From JAUVRX01 sp049664225 (lineage in GTDB: Bacteria > Acidobacteriota > Thermoanaerobaculia > Multivoradales > JAHEKO01): a DNA stretch of 64,000 bases. Position 1 is the first letter of the stretch, and each line of letters opens with the position of its first letter. The notes under the pieces were generated by a model. It saw nothing but the letters and a program-made list of their open reading frames with translations, had not been told where the DNA came from and did no database searches. Location: positions 29,544 to 93,543 of the forward strand of contig JBATEX010000077.1 in NCBI GenBank assembly GCA_049664225.1, in the 5' to 3' direction. The position numbers and the translations under genes are program-made. Below, one piece after another: positions 28,501 to 37,201 of the stretch.

Positions 28501-28701
28501 AACAAGATCCTGGATGTCATGAGCAGCGTGCAAAGCGCCGACGCCAGGCCGACCGACGGGGCCATCGAGCTCTTCCGCGACCTGCGGAGTGAGCTGGACG
28601 GCTACCTAGCCGAGTTGGACGGCGTCGTTGGCGAGGAGATCGCACAGCTCAACAGGCTAGTCAGAGAGAAGTCAGCACCGGCGGTGCTGATACCGGAATA
28701 G
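25504..28701 (+). CDS. Large secreted BNR/Asp-box (sortilin-like beta-propeller) protein
   Basis: 1,065 residues. Signal peptide ~1-36 (ends VRAAD). The body is a beta-propeller with at least ten Asp-box motifs, for example KTTDAGTTW, RSTDAGKTW, RSSDGGSTW, KSTDGGKSF, RSTDHGQSW, SRDNGETW and SFDDGKTW. N-terminal EFRNIGPFRGGRVTAV is typical of the large VPS10/sortilin-like exoproteins of Acidobacteriota and Bacteroidota. The last ~150 residues are helical (QVEELTQRLDKAGYG) and may pack against the propeller. ATG at 25504 follows GGAGGAG. Followed by a strong terminator. Function unknown; members have been annotated loosely as glycosyl hydrolases without evidence. Confidence 0.88.
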   Translation: MRSQHFGRNLDLRALAARLVLLGLALMTIGLPVRAADDESKDGTEESFLEALEFRNIGPFRGGRVTAVTGLAGDSQTYYMGSTGGGVWKTTDAGTTWSNISDDSFQVGSIGAVAVAPSDPNVIYVGTGSACPRGNVSPGNGIYRSTDAGKTWHHLGLDETGQIARIHVHPKDPDLIYVAALGHIFGPNEERGVFRSSDGGSTWDKVLYVNDRAGAVDLTLDPSNPRILFAAIWEAERKPWTMLSGGESSGLYRSKDGGDSWDEMTEGLPEGIKGRIGVSISAADSNRVWALVEADEGGLFRSDDGGDEFLLINPDRNFRQRAWYYTHVFADPRDPQTVYVLNTGIWKSTDGGKSFSYIRAPHGDHHDLWINADDPLNLINGNDGGANVSFNGGKTWSTQGNQPTAEMYRVAVDGQFPYRVYGCQQDNSCVSLPSRTSSSGIARYDWYEIGGCESGHVAVDPRNPDISYAGCYGGSIGRYDHATDQQREINAYPQLAVGQAAKDLRYRFQWNAPIRLSPHDPDVLYHTSQFVHRSTDHGQSWEVISPDLTRNDEQKQGYAGGDLTWDNTGVEVYDTIFAFEESRQTKGLLWAGTDDGRVHLSRDNGETWNEITPPGMPDWGQVNMIELSAHDPGRAFLAVTRYKMDDFKPYIFRTDDYGASWSLISGGTDGIPADHFVRVVREDPDRKGLLYAGTEFGLFLSFDDGKTWKSFQQNLPITPITDMVLTGQDLVVATQGRSFWILDDVTPLHSMTPEIAEEEAHLFAPRTTYRFGGAGGFGDRGSGTNPPSGVILYYLLGEEIEGELQLEILNADGAVLRTLSSEKEEPQAPSPWRRFFPEMAGSRKLAAEKGLNRYVWNLRRHDAELVDDAVLWGMARGPIVPPGSYQGRLSHGDWSQTVDIQLVKDPRVEVSQADLIAQYELATEIWEALSESHQALGRIRDMRSQVEELTQRLDKAGYGDGIAELSETIGDQLTAIEEKIYQTRNESSQDILNYPPRLDNKILDVMSSVQSADARPTDGAIELFRDLRSELDGYLAELDGVVGEEIAQLNRLVREKSAPAVLIPE

Positions 28702-28713
28702 GGCTCGAACCGA

Positions 28714-28755
28714 AGCCCCCCGGGGAGGTCCGTAGCCTCCCCGGGAGGCTGTTTT
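28714..28755 (+). terminator. Rho-independent terminator after the BNR-repeat gene
   Basis: A ten-base perfect stem (CCCGGGGAGG / CCTCCCCGGG) with a seven-base loop is extended by four more pairs (AGCC/GGCT) after one C-A mismatch and runs straight into GTTTT. It begins 13 bases after the stop codon and separates the BNR gene from the anti-sigma kinase gene. Confidence 0.85.
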
Positions 28756-28780
28756 GCTAGACTCCGTGGCCTTGACCGAC

Positions 28781-29242
28781 ATGGCGGAACAAGTTCTTCA
28801 GATCAAGGTAGCAATCTCGAGCCGCTTCGAGAACATCGACCTCGTCGATGCCGTGATGGAGGCCGCCATGCGGCACTTCGGTTTCGATGAGGAGACTGTG
28901 GAGCGACTCGGGTTGGCGATTCGAGAGGCTGTTGCCAACGGTGTGCGACATGGCAATCGGCAAGAGCCGACCAAGAAGGTCGAGCTCACCTGCGATTTGA
29001 AACAGGATGTAATGGCGCTGCGTATTACGGATGAAGGGAGCGGATTCGATGTCGATGCGATTCCCGATCCCCTGGCCGCCAATAACCTGTTCAATCCCAG
29101 CGGCCGTGGGATTCTGTTGATGAGAGCCTTCATGGACGAGGTCGCCTTCGATTTCGACAACAATGGCGGAACCCAAGTGACTCTCAAGAAGAGTCTCCCA
29201 TCCCCTCCCTCCGATGCGGGCTCCGAGGAGGACGACTCATGA
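28781..29242 (+). CDS. RsbW/SpoIIAB-type anti-sigma serine kinase (HATPase)
   Basis: 153 residues. GHKL ATPase fold with N-box EAVANGVRHGN, G1 box DEGSGFD and G2-like GRGILLMRAFMDEV, the layout of RsbW/SpoIIAB/BtrW switch kinases, which phosphorylate a STAS partner and bind a sigma factor. ATG at 28781 is preferred to a TTG at 28754 that would sit in the terminator tail. ATGA overlap with the STAS gene downstream supports a partner switch. No cognate sigma-B-like factor or PP2C phosphatase is adjacent. Confidence 0.88.
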   Translation: MAEQVLQIKVAISSRFENIDLVDAVMEAAMRHFGFDEETVERLGLAIREAVANGVRHGNRQEPTKKVELTCDLKQDVMALRITDEGSGFDVDAIPDPLAANNLFNPSGRGILLMRAFMDEVAFDFDNNGGTQVTLKKSLPSPPSDAGSEEDDS

Positions 29243-29577
29243 AGATCCCAGTACGTAACCGCGACGGCGTGACAATTCTGCAGCCGACAGGCAAGATCAC
29301 CATTGGCATCGGCGACGTGGCCCTGAGGGATGCGGTCGACGATGCGCTCGCCGCCGGCTCGACAAGCATCTTGGTGGATTTCCAGAGAGCCAGCAAGATG
29401 GATTCCTCCGGCATGGCAGAGCTGGTGGCCGCCTTCAAGAAGGTCAAGGATTCCGGAGGAGAAATCAAGCTGCTTCACCTGCCTTCCAACATCCGAGATG
29501 TCCTCACCATCACACAGATCTCCCGCGTCTTCGAGATCTTCGACGACGAGGACGAAGCCGTCGCGTCGTTCAACTGA
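29239..29577 (+). CDS. STAS-domain anti-sigma factor antagonist
   Basis: 112 residues, a complete single STAS domain. The phosphorylatable serine lies in KMDSSGMAEL (DSSG motif), the site modified by RsbW-type kinases. Overlaps the upstream kinase gene by four bases. Inferred role: when dephosphorylated it binds the kinase and frees its target. Ends 21 bases from the convergent arsS stop. Confidence 0.9.
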   Translation: MKIPVRNRDGVTILQPTGKITIGIGDVALRDAVDDALAAGSTSILVDFQRASKMDSSGMAELVAAFKKVKDSGGEIKLLHLPSNIRDVLTITQISRVFEIFDDEDEAVASFN

Positions 29578-29598
29578 GCGAGAGAATCGAGCAGCTGT

Positions 29599-30576
29599 TC
29601 AGGCCAAGGCGCCGCTGCAGCTGGAGCCAGCGCCCGCTGTGCAGCCGAGACAGTGGGAGCCGGTCGCAATGGGCAGGCCCTCCATCTCCTGCAGACTGTC
29701 CAGCTGCCAGATCGTCTCGCGGCCCTGCGACGTGGGCAGAGCCAGCATCTGATTGAAGTCGCAGTCGTAGAGCCGACCATCGTAGCCGACCGACAGCAGC
29801 GATCGACACATCAGCTCAACCACCGTGGCTGGATTGAAGTGATTGGCCAGGAGCGAGAGGTAGGCGGAGTGCTGGTCGGTCCGCGTCAAGAAGTCGGCGA
29901 ATCGCCGAATGGGCATGTTGGTCAAAGTCAGGAGATTGGTGAACTCGAGTCCGAAGCGCGACCTGAGCTCGCGCCGATAGCTGGGCTCGAGCTCGGCTTG
30001 TGGAGGTGGCAGGCTGGCTCCTCCAGGGTTGTAGACCAGGTTCAGGATCAAACCGGTTCCCGGCATGCCGTAACCCAGCCTATTGAGATTCTGGAGGGCC
30101 GAAATACTCCTCTCATATACTCCCCCTCCCCTCTGACGATCTACATTCTCCTGCAGATAACAAGGCAGCGAGGCCACGATCTCAACCTGGTGGGCGGCCA
30201 GGAACTCGGCTGTATCCTCCTGGCCAGGTTCTTCGAGAACGGTCAGGTTACAGCGGTCGATGATGCGGAGACCGCTGCGCCGGCCGCACTGTACGAGACG
30301 CCGGAAATGTTGATTAAGCTCCGGTGCGCCCCCGGTGAGATCGAGCACCTCGACCTCCGGATTGGAGGTCAGAAGCTCTACGATCCTCTCCACCGTCGCC
30401 AAGACCATGGTCTCAGTGCGAGTCGGACCCGCCTCGACATGGCAGTGGTGGCAAGCCTGGTTGCAGACCATCCCGACGTTGATCTGCAGGGTTGTCACAG
30501 GACCTCGACGCAACGGCTCCAGGCCATTGCGATGGAGAGCCGAGTCGAAGGAGTTTCGGGGCAATGGTGAGATCAT
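29599..30576 (-). CDS. arsS: ArsS-like radical SAM protein (arsenosugar biosynthesis family)
   Basis: 325 residues. Radical SAM cluster motif Cys38-x3-Cys42-x2-Cys45 (CNQACHHCH) followed by VEAGPTR and the LDLTGGAPELN segment; the C-terminal DUF3641 region ends with GYDGRLYDCDFNQML and a Cys-rich tail (HCLGCTAGAGSSC). This full arrangement is that of ArsS, which transfers the 5'-deoxyadenosyl group onto methylated arsenic in arsenosugar formation. ATG at 30576 is chosen; a TTG at 30585 is also in frame. No arsM methyltransferase or other ars gene is in the window, and no in-frame UGA suggests a selenoprotein form. Confidence 0.88.
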   Translation of the reverse strand: MISPLPRNSFDSALHRNGLEPLRRGPVTTLQINVGMVCNQACHHCHVEAGPTRTETMVLATVERIVELLTSNPEVEVLDLTGGAPELNQHFRRLVQCGRRSGLRIIDRCNLTVLEEPGQEDTAEFLAAHQVEIVASLPCYLQENVDRQRGGGVYERSISALQNLNRLGYGMPGTGLILNLVYNPGGASLPPPQAELEPSYRRELRSRFGLEFTNLLTLTNMPIRRFADFLTRTDQHSAYLSLLANHFNPATVVELMCRSLLSVGYDGRLYDCDFNQMLALPTSQGRETIWQLDSLQEMEGLPIATGSHCLGCTAGAGSSCSGALA

Positions 30577-30713
30577 CTCGACCAACTATTCTAACTGCTC
30601 TTTCGGGCACTAGACCTGTCCTGATTGCGGTGGTGCCGACGATTCCCGCGAGCAGACTTGTCGCGATCGAGGAGATAGACTGCCACTAACGTGCCAAAAC
30701 AAGGAGGGATTCG

Positions 30714-32471
30714 ATGCTCGACCTACAGCGCTCGAAACCGAAACGGCCGCAGCTGCGATGGTTCTTGGCTGGACTGGCCTTGGCTGCAGCCGGCGTTGCA
30801 GTTACCGCAACTGCAGACGCCATGGAGATTGCGGTCAGCTTCCTAGCCACTACTCACGCCGAGCCTGTCGATGGAAGAGTGCTGGTCTTGATCTCACACG
30901 ACGGTGATACAGAACCCCGTATGCAGGTAGCGGCGGGGCTCAAAGCCATCCAGATCACCGGTGTCGATGTCGACGGGCTGGCTCCAGGTGAGCCGGTTCG
31001 GATCGACGCGTCCACTTTCGGCTACCCCATCCAGAGCCTTGGGCATCTGCCGGCTGGCGAGTACTGGGTCCAGGCGGTACTCCATCGCTACGAGACCTTT
31101 CACCGCTCCGACGGCCACGTCGTCAAGCTACCGATGGACCGAGGCGAAGGACAGCACTGGAACCGGGCACCTGGCAATTTGTACAGCACGCCGACCCGAA
31201 TGCGCCTCGATCCAGCCGAAGAGAGCCGATTCGACCTCGTTCTGAACCAGGTCATCCCACCCATCGACCAGCCCGAGGACACGGCCTACATCAAACACGT
31301 GAGGATCCAAAGCCAGTTGCTGACCGAGTTCTGGGGCAGGCCCATGTATCTAGGCGCCCACGTCCTCCTGCCGGAAGGCTTCGATGAGCACCAGCAAGCA
31401 CGCTACCCCCTGATGATCTTTCACGGCCACTTTCCCGAAGATTTCGGCGGCTTTCGAACCACGCCGCCCGATCCCGACCTGGAGTGTGAATACAGTGAAC
31501 GATTCCAGTTGGATTGCTACAACAGGATTGTCCAGCAGGAAGCCTACGACTTCTACCAGACCTGGAAGGGACCCGACTTTCCGAGATTCTTGGCCATTGA
31601 GATCCAACACGCCAATCCCTACTATGACGACTCGTACGCCGTGAATTCGGCCAATCTCGGCCCATACGGTGACGCCATCACCCTCGAGCTGATCCCCTAC
31701 ATCGAGAAGAGATTCCGCGGCCTTGGCGAGCCCTGGGCTCGGTTCCTCTACGGCGGGTCCACTGGGGGCTGGGAAGCTCTGGCCGCCCAGGTGTTCTATC
31801 CAGATCAGTACAACGGGTGCTTCGCCGCCTGCCCCGATCCGATCGACTTTCGAGCCTACACGATGGTGAATATCTATGAAGACCAGAACGCCTACTACGC
31901 CCAGGGAGACTTCAAACGCATCGCGCGCCCCGGACATCGCAATTGGCTCGGCGAGGTCGACGCGACCCTCGAGGACTGGAACCATATGGAGCTCGCCCTG
32001 GGCTCCAACTCACGCTCGGGAGACCAATACGATATCTGGCAGGCGGTGTATTCACCCGTAGGAGCGGACGGCTACCCCGCCCCAATATGGGACAAGCTCA
32101 CCGGCGAGATCGACCACGAAGTCGCCGAGCACTGGAAGAAGTACGACCTACGCCTCGTGCTGGAGGAGAACTGGGCGACCCTAGGGCCGAAGCTCGAAGG
32201 CAAGATCCATATCTACTGCGGCGACATGGACAACTACTACCTCAACAACGCCGTCTATCTGATGGAGAACTTCCTGGAGTCGACGACCGATCCCTACTAC
32301 GGCGGCGAAGTGGACTACGGAGACAGGGCCGAGCACTGTTGGAATGGCGACCATGAGAACCCCAACGCCATTTCCCGATTGAGATACAACACTTTCTACC
32401 TACCGCGGATCCTGAAACGCATGGAGGAGTCGGCCCCGGAAGGCGCCGATCTCACCAGCTGGCGCTACTGA
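30714..32471 (+). CDS. Exported alpha/beta-hydrolase (esterase-like) protein
   Basis: 585 residues with a signal peptide (~15-36). N-terminal beta-rich region (~37-200) precedes an esterase-D-like alpha/beta-hydrolase domain: YPLMIFHGHFPEDFGGF (oxyanion region) and LYGGSTGGWEA with nucleophile Ser349. The catalytic Asp and His are not certain by eye; a candidate His lies in NGDHENPNA. Excellent ribosome site (AAGGAGG, six bases before the ATG). Stands alone, divergent from arsS. Substrate unknown. Confidence 0.82.
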   Translation: MLDLQRSKPKRPQLRWFLAGLALAAAGVAVTATADAMEIAVSFLATTHAEPVDGRVLVLISHDGDTEPRMQVAAGLKAIQITGVDVDGLAPGEPVRIDASTFGYPIQSLGHLPAGEYWVQAVLHRYETFHRSDGHVVKLPMDRGEGQHWNRAPGNLYSTPTRMRLDPAEESRFDLVLNQVIPPIDQPEDTAYIKHVRIQSQLLTEFWGRPMYLGAHVLLPEGFDEHQQARYPLMIFHGHFPEDFGGFRTTPPDPDLECEYSERFQLDCYNRIVQQEAYDFYQTWKGPDFPRFLAIEIQHANPYYDDSYAVNSANLGPYGDAITLELIPYIEKRFRGLGEPWARFLYGGSTGGWEALAAQVFYPDQYNGCFAACPDPIDFRAYTMVNIYEDQNAYYAQGDFKRIARPGHRNWLGEVDATLEDWNHMELALGSNSRSGDQYDIWQAVYSPVGADGYPAPIWDKLTGEIDHEVAEHWKKYDLRLVLEENWATLGPKLEGKIHIYCGDMDNYYLNNAVYLMENFLESTTDPYYGGEVDYGDRAEHCWNGDHENPNAISRLRYNTFYLPRILKRMEESAPEGADLTSWRY

Positions 32472-32631
32472 CGATCGCTGGAAGTGACCCACTTCATAGG
32501 ACTTACGCCGACCCACCTCTACCATGAATTCTGGGCTCCGCAGCAGCAGAACCCAGGTGCCCGCTCGTCCCCGAATCGCTTGCCGGAGCCATCTCCGGCC
32601 GACTCGCGAGAGACGTGCCGGGAGGTGAGAC

Positions 32632-34545
32632 TTGCAACGGCACCCACGACCCGATCGACGAGACACGGCTGAACATACGGCCGAGCCACCCCGTCTGGGC
32701 AAGTACGAGATCCTGGAGCGCATCGGCGAAGGTGGATTCGGTGTCGTCTACAAGGGGTTCGATCCACTCATTCAGCGATTCGTCGCCGTCAAGACCTGCA
32801 CCTCACCCGACCAAGAGCTCAAACAACGCTACACCCGTGAGGCGCAGATCGCGGGCCAACTCGACCACGCCAACATCGTCCGCATCTTCGACTTCGGGAT
32901 CGAGGAGGAAACACCCTTTCTGGTTCAGGAATTCCTCTCTGGAGAGGACCTCGACAAGAAGATCAGCAACCGGGCCTTCGTGCCACACCCCGAACGACTG
33001 CTGTACCTGATTCACATCGCCCGTGGACTGCAGTATGCCCACTCCAAAGGTGTCGTTCATCGGGACATCAAGCCTGCGAACATTCGGATTCTGGAGGACG
33101 GCTCCGCCAAGATCATGGACTTCGGCGTCGCCATGCTGCAGCACTCCGATACCCAACTGACGGCGGCTGGCACCACGATGGGAACAGCTGCCTATCTGGC
33201 CCCCGAACAGATACGTGGCGAGAAGGTCGATGGCAGAACCGACATGTTCTCCTTCGGAGTCCTCGCCTACGAACTGGTCACAGGTGAGCGCCCGTTCGGA
33301 CAGGAGACGATCTCGGCCATTCTCTACGAGATTCTGAATGACGATCCCAGGCCCATCGCTCTTCCCTCATCGGTATGTCCCGAGGGCCTGCGCCAGCTGA
33401 TCTTCCGCTGCCTCGAGAAGGAACCGGATCGGCGCTATACGACCTGTGGAGACATCGTCCAGGCCCTGGAATCAGTCCGCGAGGCGTCGAAGACCGACCC
33501 ACATCGAAGAGACCTGACCACAGCTCTGCGCAAGTCATCCACACCTCCACTGCAGAGCCCTGTCGATGCGGAGGCCACTTCTCGTCCGGTTGCCAGAGAG
33601 GGCGAGGCCTTCGACCCCGTGATCCAGCATGAGTGGACGCCGAGCGGAATCACGATCCCAAAACAGCGAGTCGCCATCAAGCGAATCCTGATAGCGGCAT
33701 GCGCCATGTTGATTCTCGGTGGGGCCTACGCCTGGCTCGGGATTCGGGGAATCGCACCGTGGCCGGAGGACCGGCAGCCGCAACAGGCTGCCGGCTCTGA
33801 CGTTGTCCCCCTAGCGACGAGCAACGGTGTGGAGATGCTTCCAGAGGTCGATGCTCAGGCATCGACTTCGCCGCCGTTTGGCAGCGACTCGAACGCTTCC
33901 GGAGACTCGCCAGCACGAGCCGAAGAGGGACCCCAGCCATCGCGACAGGGTGCGACCACCGGCACCGATGATTCTGGAGCGACCGTGCCGGAGGCGGCTC
34001 CCTCTGCCACCGATCTCCAAGCGGAGCCGGATTCAGAACCTGAAGCGCCGGTCGTAGTGGAAGCCACTCTCACAATCGCCACCAGCTGGCATCCCGAAAC
34101 GACTGCTGCAATCGACAACGGTCGATCCATGAACCTCTCGAAGGGTCGCTCTCTCGAGCTACAACCAGGCGATCACACGGTGGTCTTCTCGCTCTCCACT
34201 CCAGACTACTCCGCCAGACGGACTGTACGACTGAAGCTGGAACCGGGCGAGCAGAAAACGCTCAGAAGCCCGATTCAGAGGCCCGGACAGCTGACGGTAC
34301 AGGCGAGCCTCGGCTCACCCCAGGGACTGGTTGCTGTCGACGGCAATCTCGTGGGCAGTAGCCCAATACGAGGCCAGAAGCTGTCGCCCGGCTCTCATCG
34401 ACTCGAGCTCTACTCCCTCGAGGGAGCCACGGCACCCCTTGCTACTACCACGCTCGACATTCGAACCAGCGAGGAGACTGTGGTGACCTTCGATCTGACC
34501 GGCCGGCAGGAGATCTCGGTTCGCAGTCGCCCCGGACCCAACTGA
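32632..34545 (+). CDS. Membrane Ser/Thr protein kinase with C-terminal PEGA domain
   Basis: 637 residues, TTG start with GGGAGG six bases upstream. Hanks-type kinase domain at ~24-285: Gly loop GEGGFG (32-37), Lys54, HRDIKPAN with Asp145, DFG (163-165), APEQIRG. A single membrane helix at ~351-370 puts the C-terminal ~265 residues outside: an acidic Ser/Pro linker and then a PEGA-type beta domain (LVAVDGNLVGSSPIRG, LSPGSHRLELYS). The kinase appears catalytically complete. A TPR-PDZ protein follows 29 bases later and is probably co-transcribed. Confidence 0.93.
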   Translation: MQRHPRPDRRDTAEHTAEPPRLGKYEILERIGEGGFGVVYKGFDPLIQRFVAVKTCTSPDQELKQRYTREAQIAGQLDHANIVRIFDFGIEEETPFLVQEFLSGEDLDKKISNRAFVPHPERLLYLIHIARGLQYAHSKGVVHRDIKPANIRILEDGSAKIMDFGVAMLQHSDTQLTAAGTTMGTAAYLAPEQIRGEKVDGRTDMFSFGVLAYELVTGERPFGQETISAILYEILNDDPRPIALPSSVCPEGLRQLIFRCLEKEPDRRYTTCGDIVQALESVREASKTDPHRRDLTTALRKSSTPPLQSPVDAEATSRPVAREGEAFDPVIQHEWTPSGITIPKQRVAIKRILIAACAMLILGGAYAWLGIRGIAPWPEDRQPQQAAGSDVVPLATSNGVEMLPEVDAQASTSPPFGSDSNASGDSPARAEEGPQPSRQGATTGTDDSGATVPEAAPSATDLQAEPDSEPEAPVVVEATLTIATSWHPETTAAIDNGRSMNLSKGRSLELQPGDHTVVFSLSTPDYSARRTVRLKLEPGEQKTLRSPIQRPGQLTVQASLGSPQGLVAVDGNLVGSSPIRGQKLSPGSHRLELYSLEGATAPLATTTLDIRTSEETVVTFDLTGRQEISVRSRPGPN

Positions 34546-34574
34546 GACGGAAGCACCGAGATCGGGAGACCACT

Positions 34575-36308
34575 GTGGATCACAAAGCACACTATCCGGC
34601 CGCTCTTCTCCTCGCCTGGCTGATCCTTCTTCTGCCGCCGATGGGCGCCGCTCAGACTACCGACACGGCCGACGTCGCCAACCTTCATCGCCTGGCGGGC
34701 GAGCGCTATGCCGAGGGCGATCTGCAGAGTGCCACTCAGCTGTACCTGGAGATCGCCCAGATGGAGACCGCGGAGGGCGCCCGGGCACAGGCCTTCGTCA
34801 CAGCCAGCTGGCTCCAGCACCTCCAACAGAAGGATCTGGCGGCGCTCGATTCCTTGACCCAGGCACTGACCATCGATCCGCAGTATCCCTTCGACGCCAG
34901 CCATTACAACCGAGACTTCGAGGTGTTGTATAAGCGGGCCCTCGACGAAGTTGCCAGGAGGCGTCAGAGGCAAGCCGCTCAGAAGGTCCAGGAAGGCCTC
35001 GTCGCCATGGAGGCTGAACAGGAGTCCGTGGCTCGCCTGCGGTTGCAGGAGGCGCTGGACCTGACTCCCGACAGCGCCGTGGCCATCTACAATCTCGCCC
35101 TATTGGACCTGAGGCAGGGAGCTGAGGAGCAGGCCATGACCGGCTTCGAGCGGGTCGCCGCTCTCACCTTCAACGAAGACTCCACCAGTGCCGCGAGCCT
35201 CAGGGCAAAGGCCCAGACCAGCATCGGAATCATCTTCTTCAACCGAAGTGAATGGCAGGATGCAGAGGCCGCTTTTCTCGAGGCGACTCGGGCCCATCCA
35301 GAGGATGTCCTCGCCTGGAAGAGCCTGGGTCTGGTCCGCCTCGAGCAGGACAACTACCCTGGAGCCGTTCAGGCGCTACAGACAGCCATCAGAATCGAGC
35401 CGGAAGACCCCGGCCTGGCCATGGACCTCGCCAGAGCGTTGATCGACAGCGCCCGCGGGCCGGAGGCGGTGGATCTGCTCACCGCGAGCCTCGAGCAACA
35501 CTCCCAAAACGCGGCCCTCTGGTCGAGCCTAGGTCGCGCCCACCGGCAACTGGGATCGCCGGAACAGGCGGCTCTGGCGTTTCAACGGGCGATCGAAGCC
35601 GACCCCGGCAACGCCGAGGACGAGGCCTCCCCGGCCGCGGTGCAAATCGCCTGGATCCGTTACCAGCAGGGCAGCTACGACGCGGCCATGGAATCGGCTG
35701 GTCAGGCCGCTCAGTGGGACCCGGGTTATGCGGCAGCCTGGCATGTTCTGGGCCTGGCCCAACAGGCGGCAGGTGACCTGGATGCTGCGGCCACAAGCCT
35801 CGATCAAGCGACGAAGCTCGATCCCACCCGAGTCGATTTCTTCCTCGATCTGGGCCACGTCCTGGTCGCGGACAATGCTCTGCAGCCGGCCGAAACGGCC
35901 TTTTCGAGAGCTCTCAGTCTCGACCCCGAATCTGAAGCCGCCAAGAGGAACCTGGAGATCGTGCGTGGTCGCCTGGTGACCGAGCGAGCCATCGCATCCG
36001 GTTCGAAAGCGGCTCCCCGAGCGCGCGGCAAGCCGATCCCACCCAAGAAGATCGGCCTGCGCTTCGTGGAGCTGAACTACAAGAAGCTGAATCTCCGAGG
36101 CGCTCTCGTCAACGAGGTCAACAAGAAGAGCCCCGCTGCCCGGGCCGGCCTGAGAAAAGGAGACCTCGTTCTTTGGGTCGGTCAGTATGGACTGATGAGT
36201 GACAAGGACTTCTTCGAGTACCTGAAACGGAGCCCACCGGGCGAGACCTTGGACCTGCAGTATCTGCGTGACGGCAAGGTGTACCAGGCCACTCTGGAAC
36301 TCCGGTGA
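34575..36308 (+). CDS. Secreted TPR protein with C-terminal PDZ domain
   Basis: 577 residues, GTG start with GGGAG nine bases upstream. Signal peptide ~1-26 (ends GAAQ). Many TPR units fill ~30-460 (for example AVAIYNLALLDLRQG, VLAWKSLGLVRLEQ, AALWSSLGRAHRQLGSPEQAA, VDFFLDLGHVLVADN), then a PDZ domain at ~490-575 (GALVNEVNKKSPAARAGLRK, GDLVLWVGQ). Fits a scaffold in the envelope. It follows the PEGA kinase on the same strand and is convergent with batE (17-base gap). Confidence 0.87.
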   Translation: MDHKAHYPAALLLAWLILLLPPMGAAQTTDTADVANLHRLAGERYAEGDLQSATQLYLEIAQMETAEGARAQAFVTASWLQHLQQKDLAALDSLTQALTIDPQYPFDASHYNRDFEVLYKRALDEVARRRQRQAAQKVQEGLVAMEAEQESVARLRLQEALDLTPDSAVAIYNLALLDLRQGAEEQAMTGFERVAALTFNEDSTSAASLRAKAQTSIGIIFFNRSEWQDAEAAFLEATRAHPEDVLAWKSLGLVRLEQDNYPGAVQALQTAIRIEPEDPGLAMDLARALIDSARGPEAVDLLTASLEQHSQNAALWSSLGRAHRQLGSPEQAALAFQRAIEADPGNAEDEASPAAVQIAWIRYQQGSYDAAMESAGQAAQWDPGYAAAWHVLGLAQQAAGDLDAAATSLDQATKLDPTRVDFFLDLGHVLVADNALQPAETAFSRALSLDPESEAAKRNLEIVRGRLVTERAIASGSKAAPRARGKPIPPKKIGLRFVELNYKKLNLRGALVNEVNKKSPAARAGLRKGDLVLWVGQYGLMSDKDFFEYLKRSPPGETLDLQYLRDGKVYQATLELR

Positions 36309-36325
36309 GCCGAGCAGGTCCCGGG

Positions 36326-37201
36326 CTAACGGTACACCAGCTCGATCCACTCTTCGGCAATCCAGCCCTGCTGCCCATCCGGTAGGCTGACCCGCATCCA
36401 GCCCGGTCGCTGGTCCTGCACCCGAACCTCGGTCCCGGCATGCAGATTGAACCGAACTACCGAGCTTTCCTCCGGTGCCGTGTGAGCGCTCACCTCCTGT
36501 GGCACGATGACCGCCACCGGTCGGTCCAAGAATCGGTGAACGAGCAGTGAGGTCGCCAGAGTGAGCAGGAGGACCAGGAGAAGGAAGGAAGCCCACCGGA
36601 TCAGCTCCCGGCTCGGCCATACGAGGCCGAGAGCGAGAACCGCCCAAAAGATCAGGTTGACTGCCAGCAATCCGATGGCGAGCTCTCGATGACTCAATGC
36701 AAAGTGCCAGAAGAAGAGTGTCGAGAGAACCTCCGAGGGCTCCGGAGGAGCGATGGCATCCTTGATACTCTGGCGAGCGAAGTCGAGATTCGCCCGGACA
36801 TCCTCCTCCCGGGGACTCGCGGCCCGACTTCTCAGGTAGGAGGCGATGGCTCTGCCGAGCTCGCCGTTGCGCAAAAGGGCGTTACCCAGGTTGAACTGGA
36901 TCCTGCCGTCATCGAAGCCCTCCCTCACCAGTCGCTGATAGCCAGCCGCTGCTTTCGCGTAGGCACCTTCCTCATAGGCAGCATTCGCTTTCAGGAAGAT
37001 TTCCGCTGCCAAGGCTGGAGAGAACTCACCGTGCAATTCGACCGAGGGTAGCTGGGCTACGACTTCTTCCAGCGGGGGCCGCGACTCTGAGGGCTCGGTC
37101 TGGACCCCTTCCGCGGTGACCACCTGAGCTGCTTGCAGCCCGTGGGAGTGCAGGGCCAGCACGACCCATCCGACCAGGCTCGAAATCCGCCACCGGCTCA
37201 T
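36326..37201 (-). CDS. batE: BatE: TPR-SH3 membrane protein
   Basis: 291 residues. Signal peptide, then a TPR region (~68-150; KANAAYEEGAYAKAAAGYQRL, QFNLGNALLRNGELGRAI), two hydrophobic helices (~160-215) and a C-terminal bacterial SH3 domain (~230-290; LHAGTEVRVQDQRPGWMRVSL). This is BatE of the Bacteroides aerotolerance cluster. Last gene of the 14-gene operon; overlaps batD by four bases. Confidence 0.87.
   Translation of the reverse strand: MSRWRISSLVGWVVLALHSHGLQAAQVVTAEGVQTEPSESRPPLEEVVAQLPSVELHGEFSPALAAEIFLKANAAYEEGAYAKAAAGYQRLVREGFDDGRIQFNLGNALLRNGELGRAIASYLRSRAASPREEDVRANLDFARQSIKDAIAPPEPSEVLSTLFFWHFALSHRELAIGLLAVNLIFWAVLALGLVWPSRELIRWASFLLLVLLLTLATSLLVHRFLDRPVAVIVPQEVSAHTAPEESSVVRFNLHAGTEVRVQDQRPGWMRVSLPDGQQGWIAEEWIELVYR

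Noticed and set aside
29599..30576. Selenocysteine (UGA) form of ArsS
   Set aside because: The family includes selenoproteins, but the frame here has no internal UGA and its cysteines are coded by normal codons.
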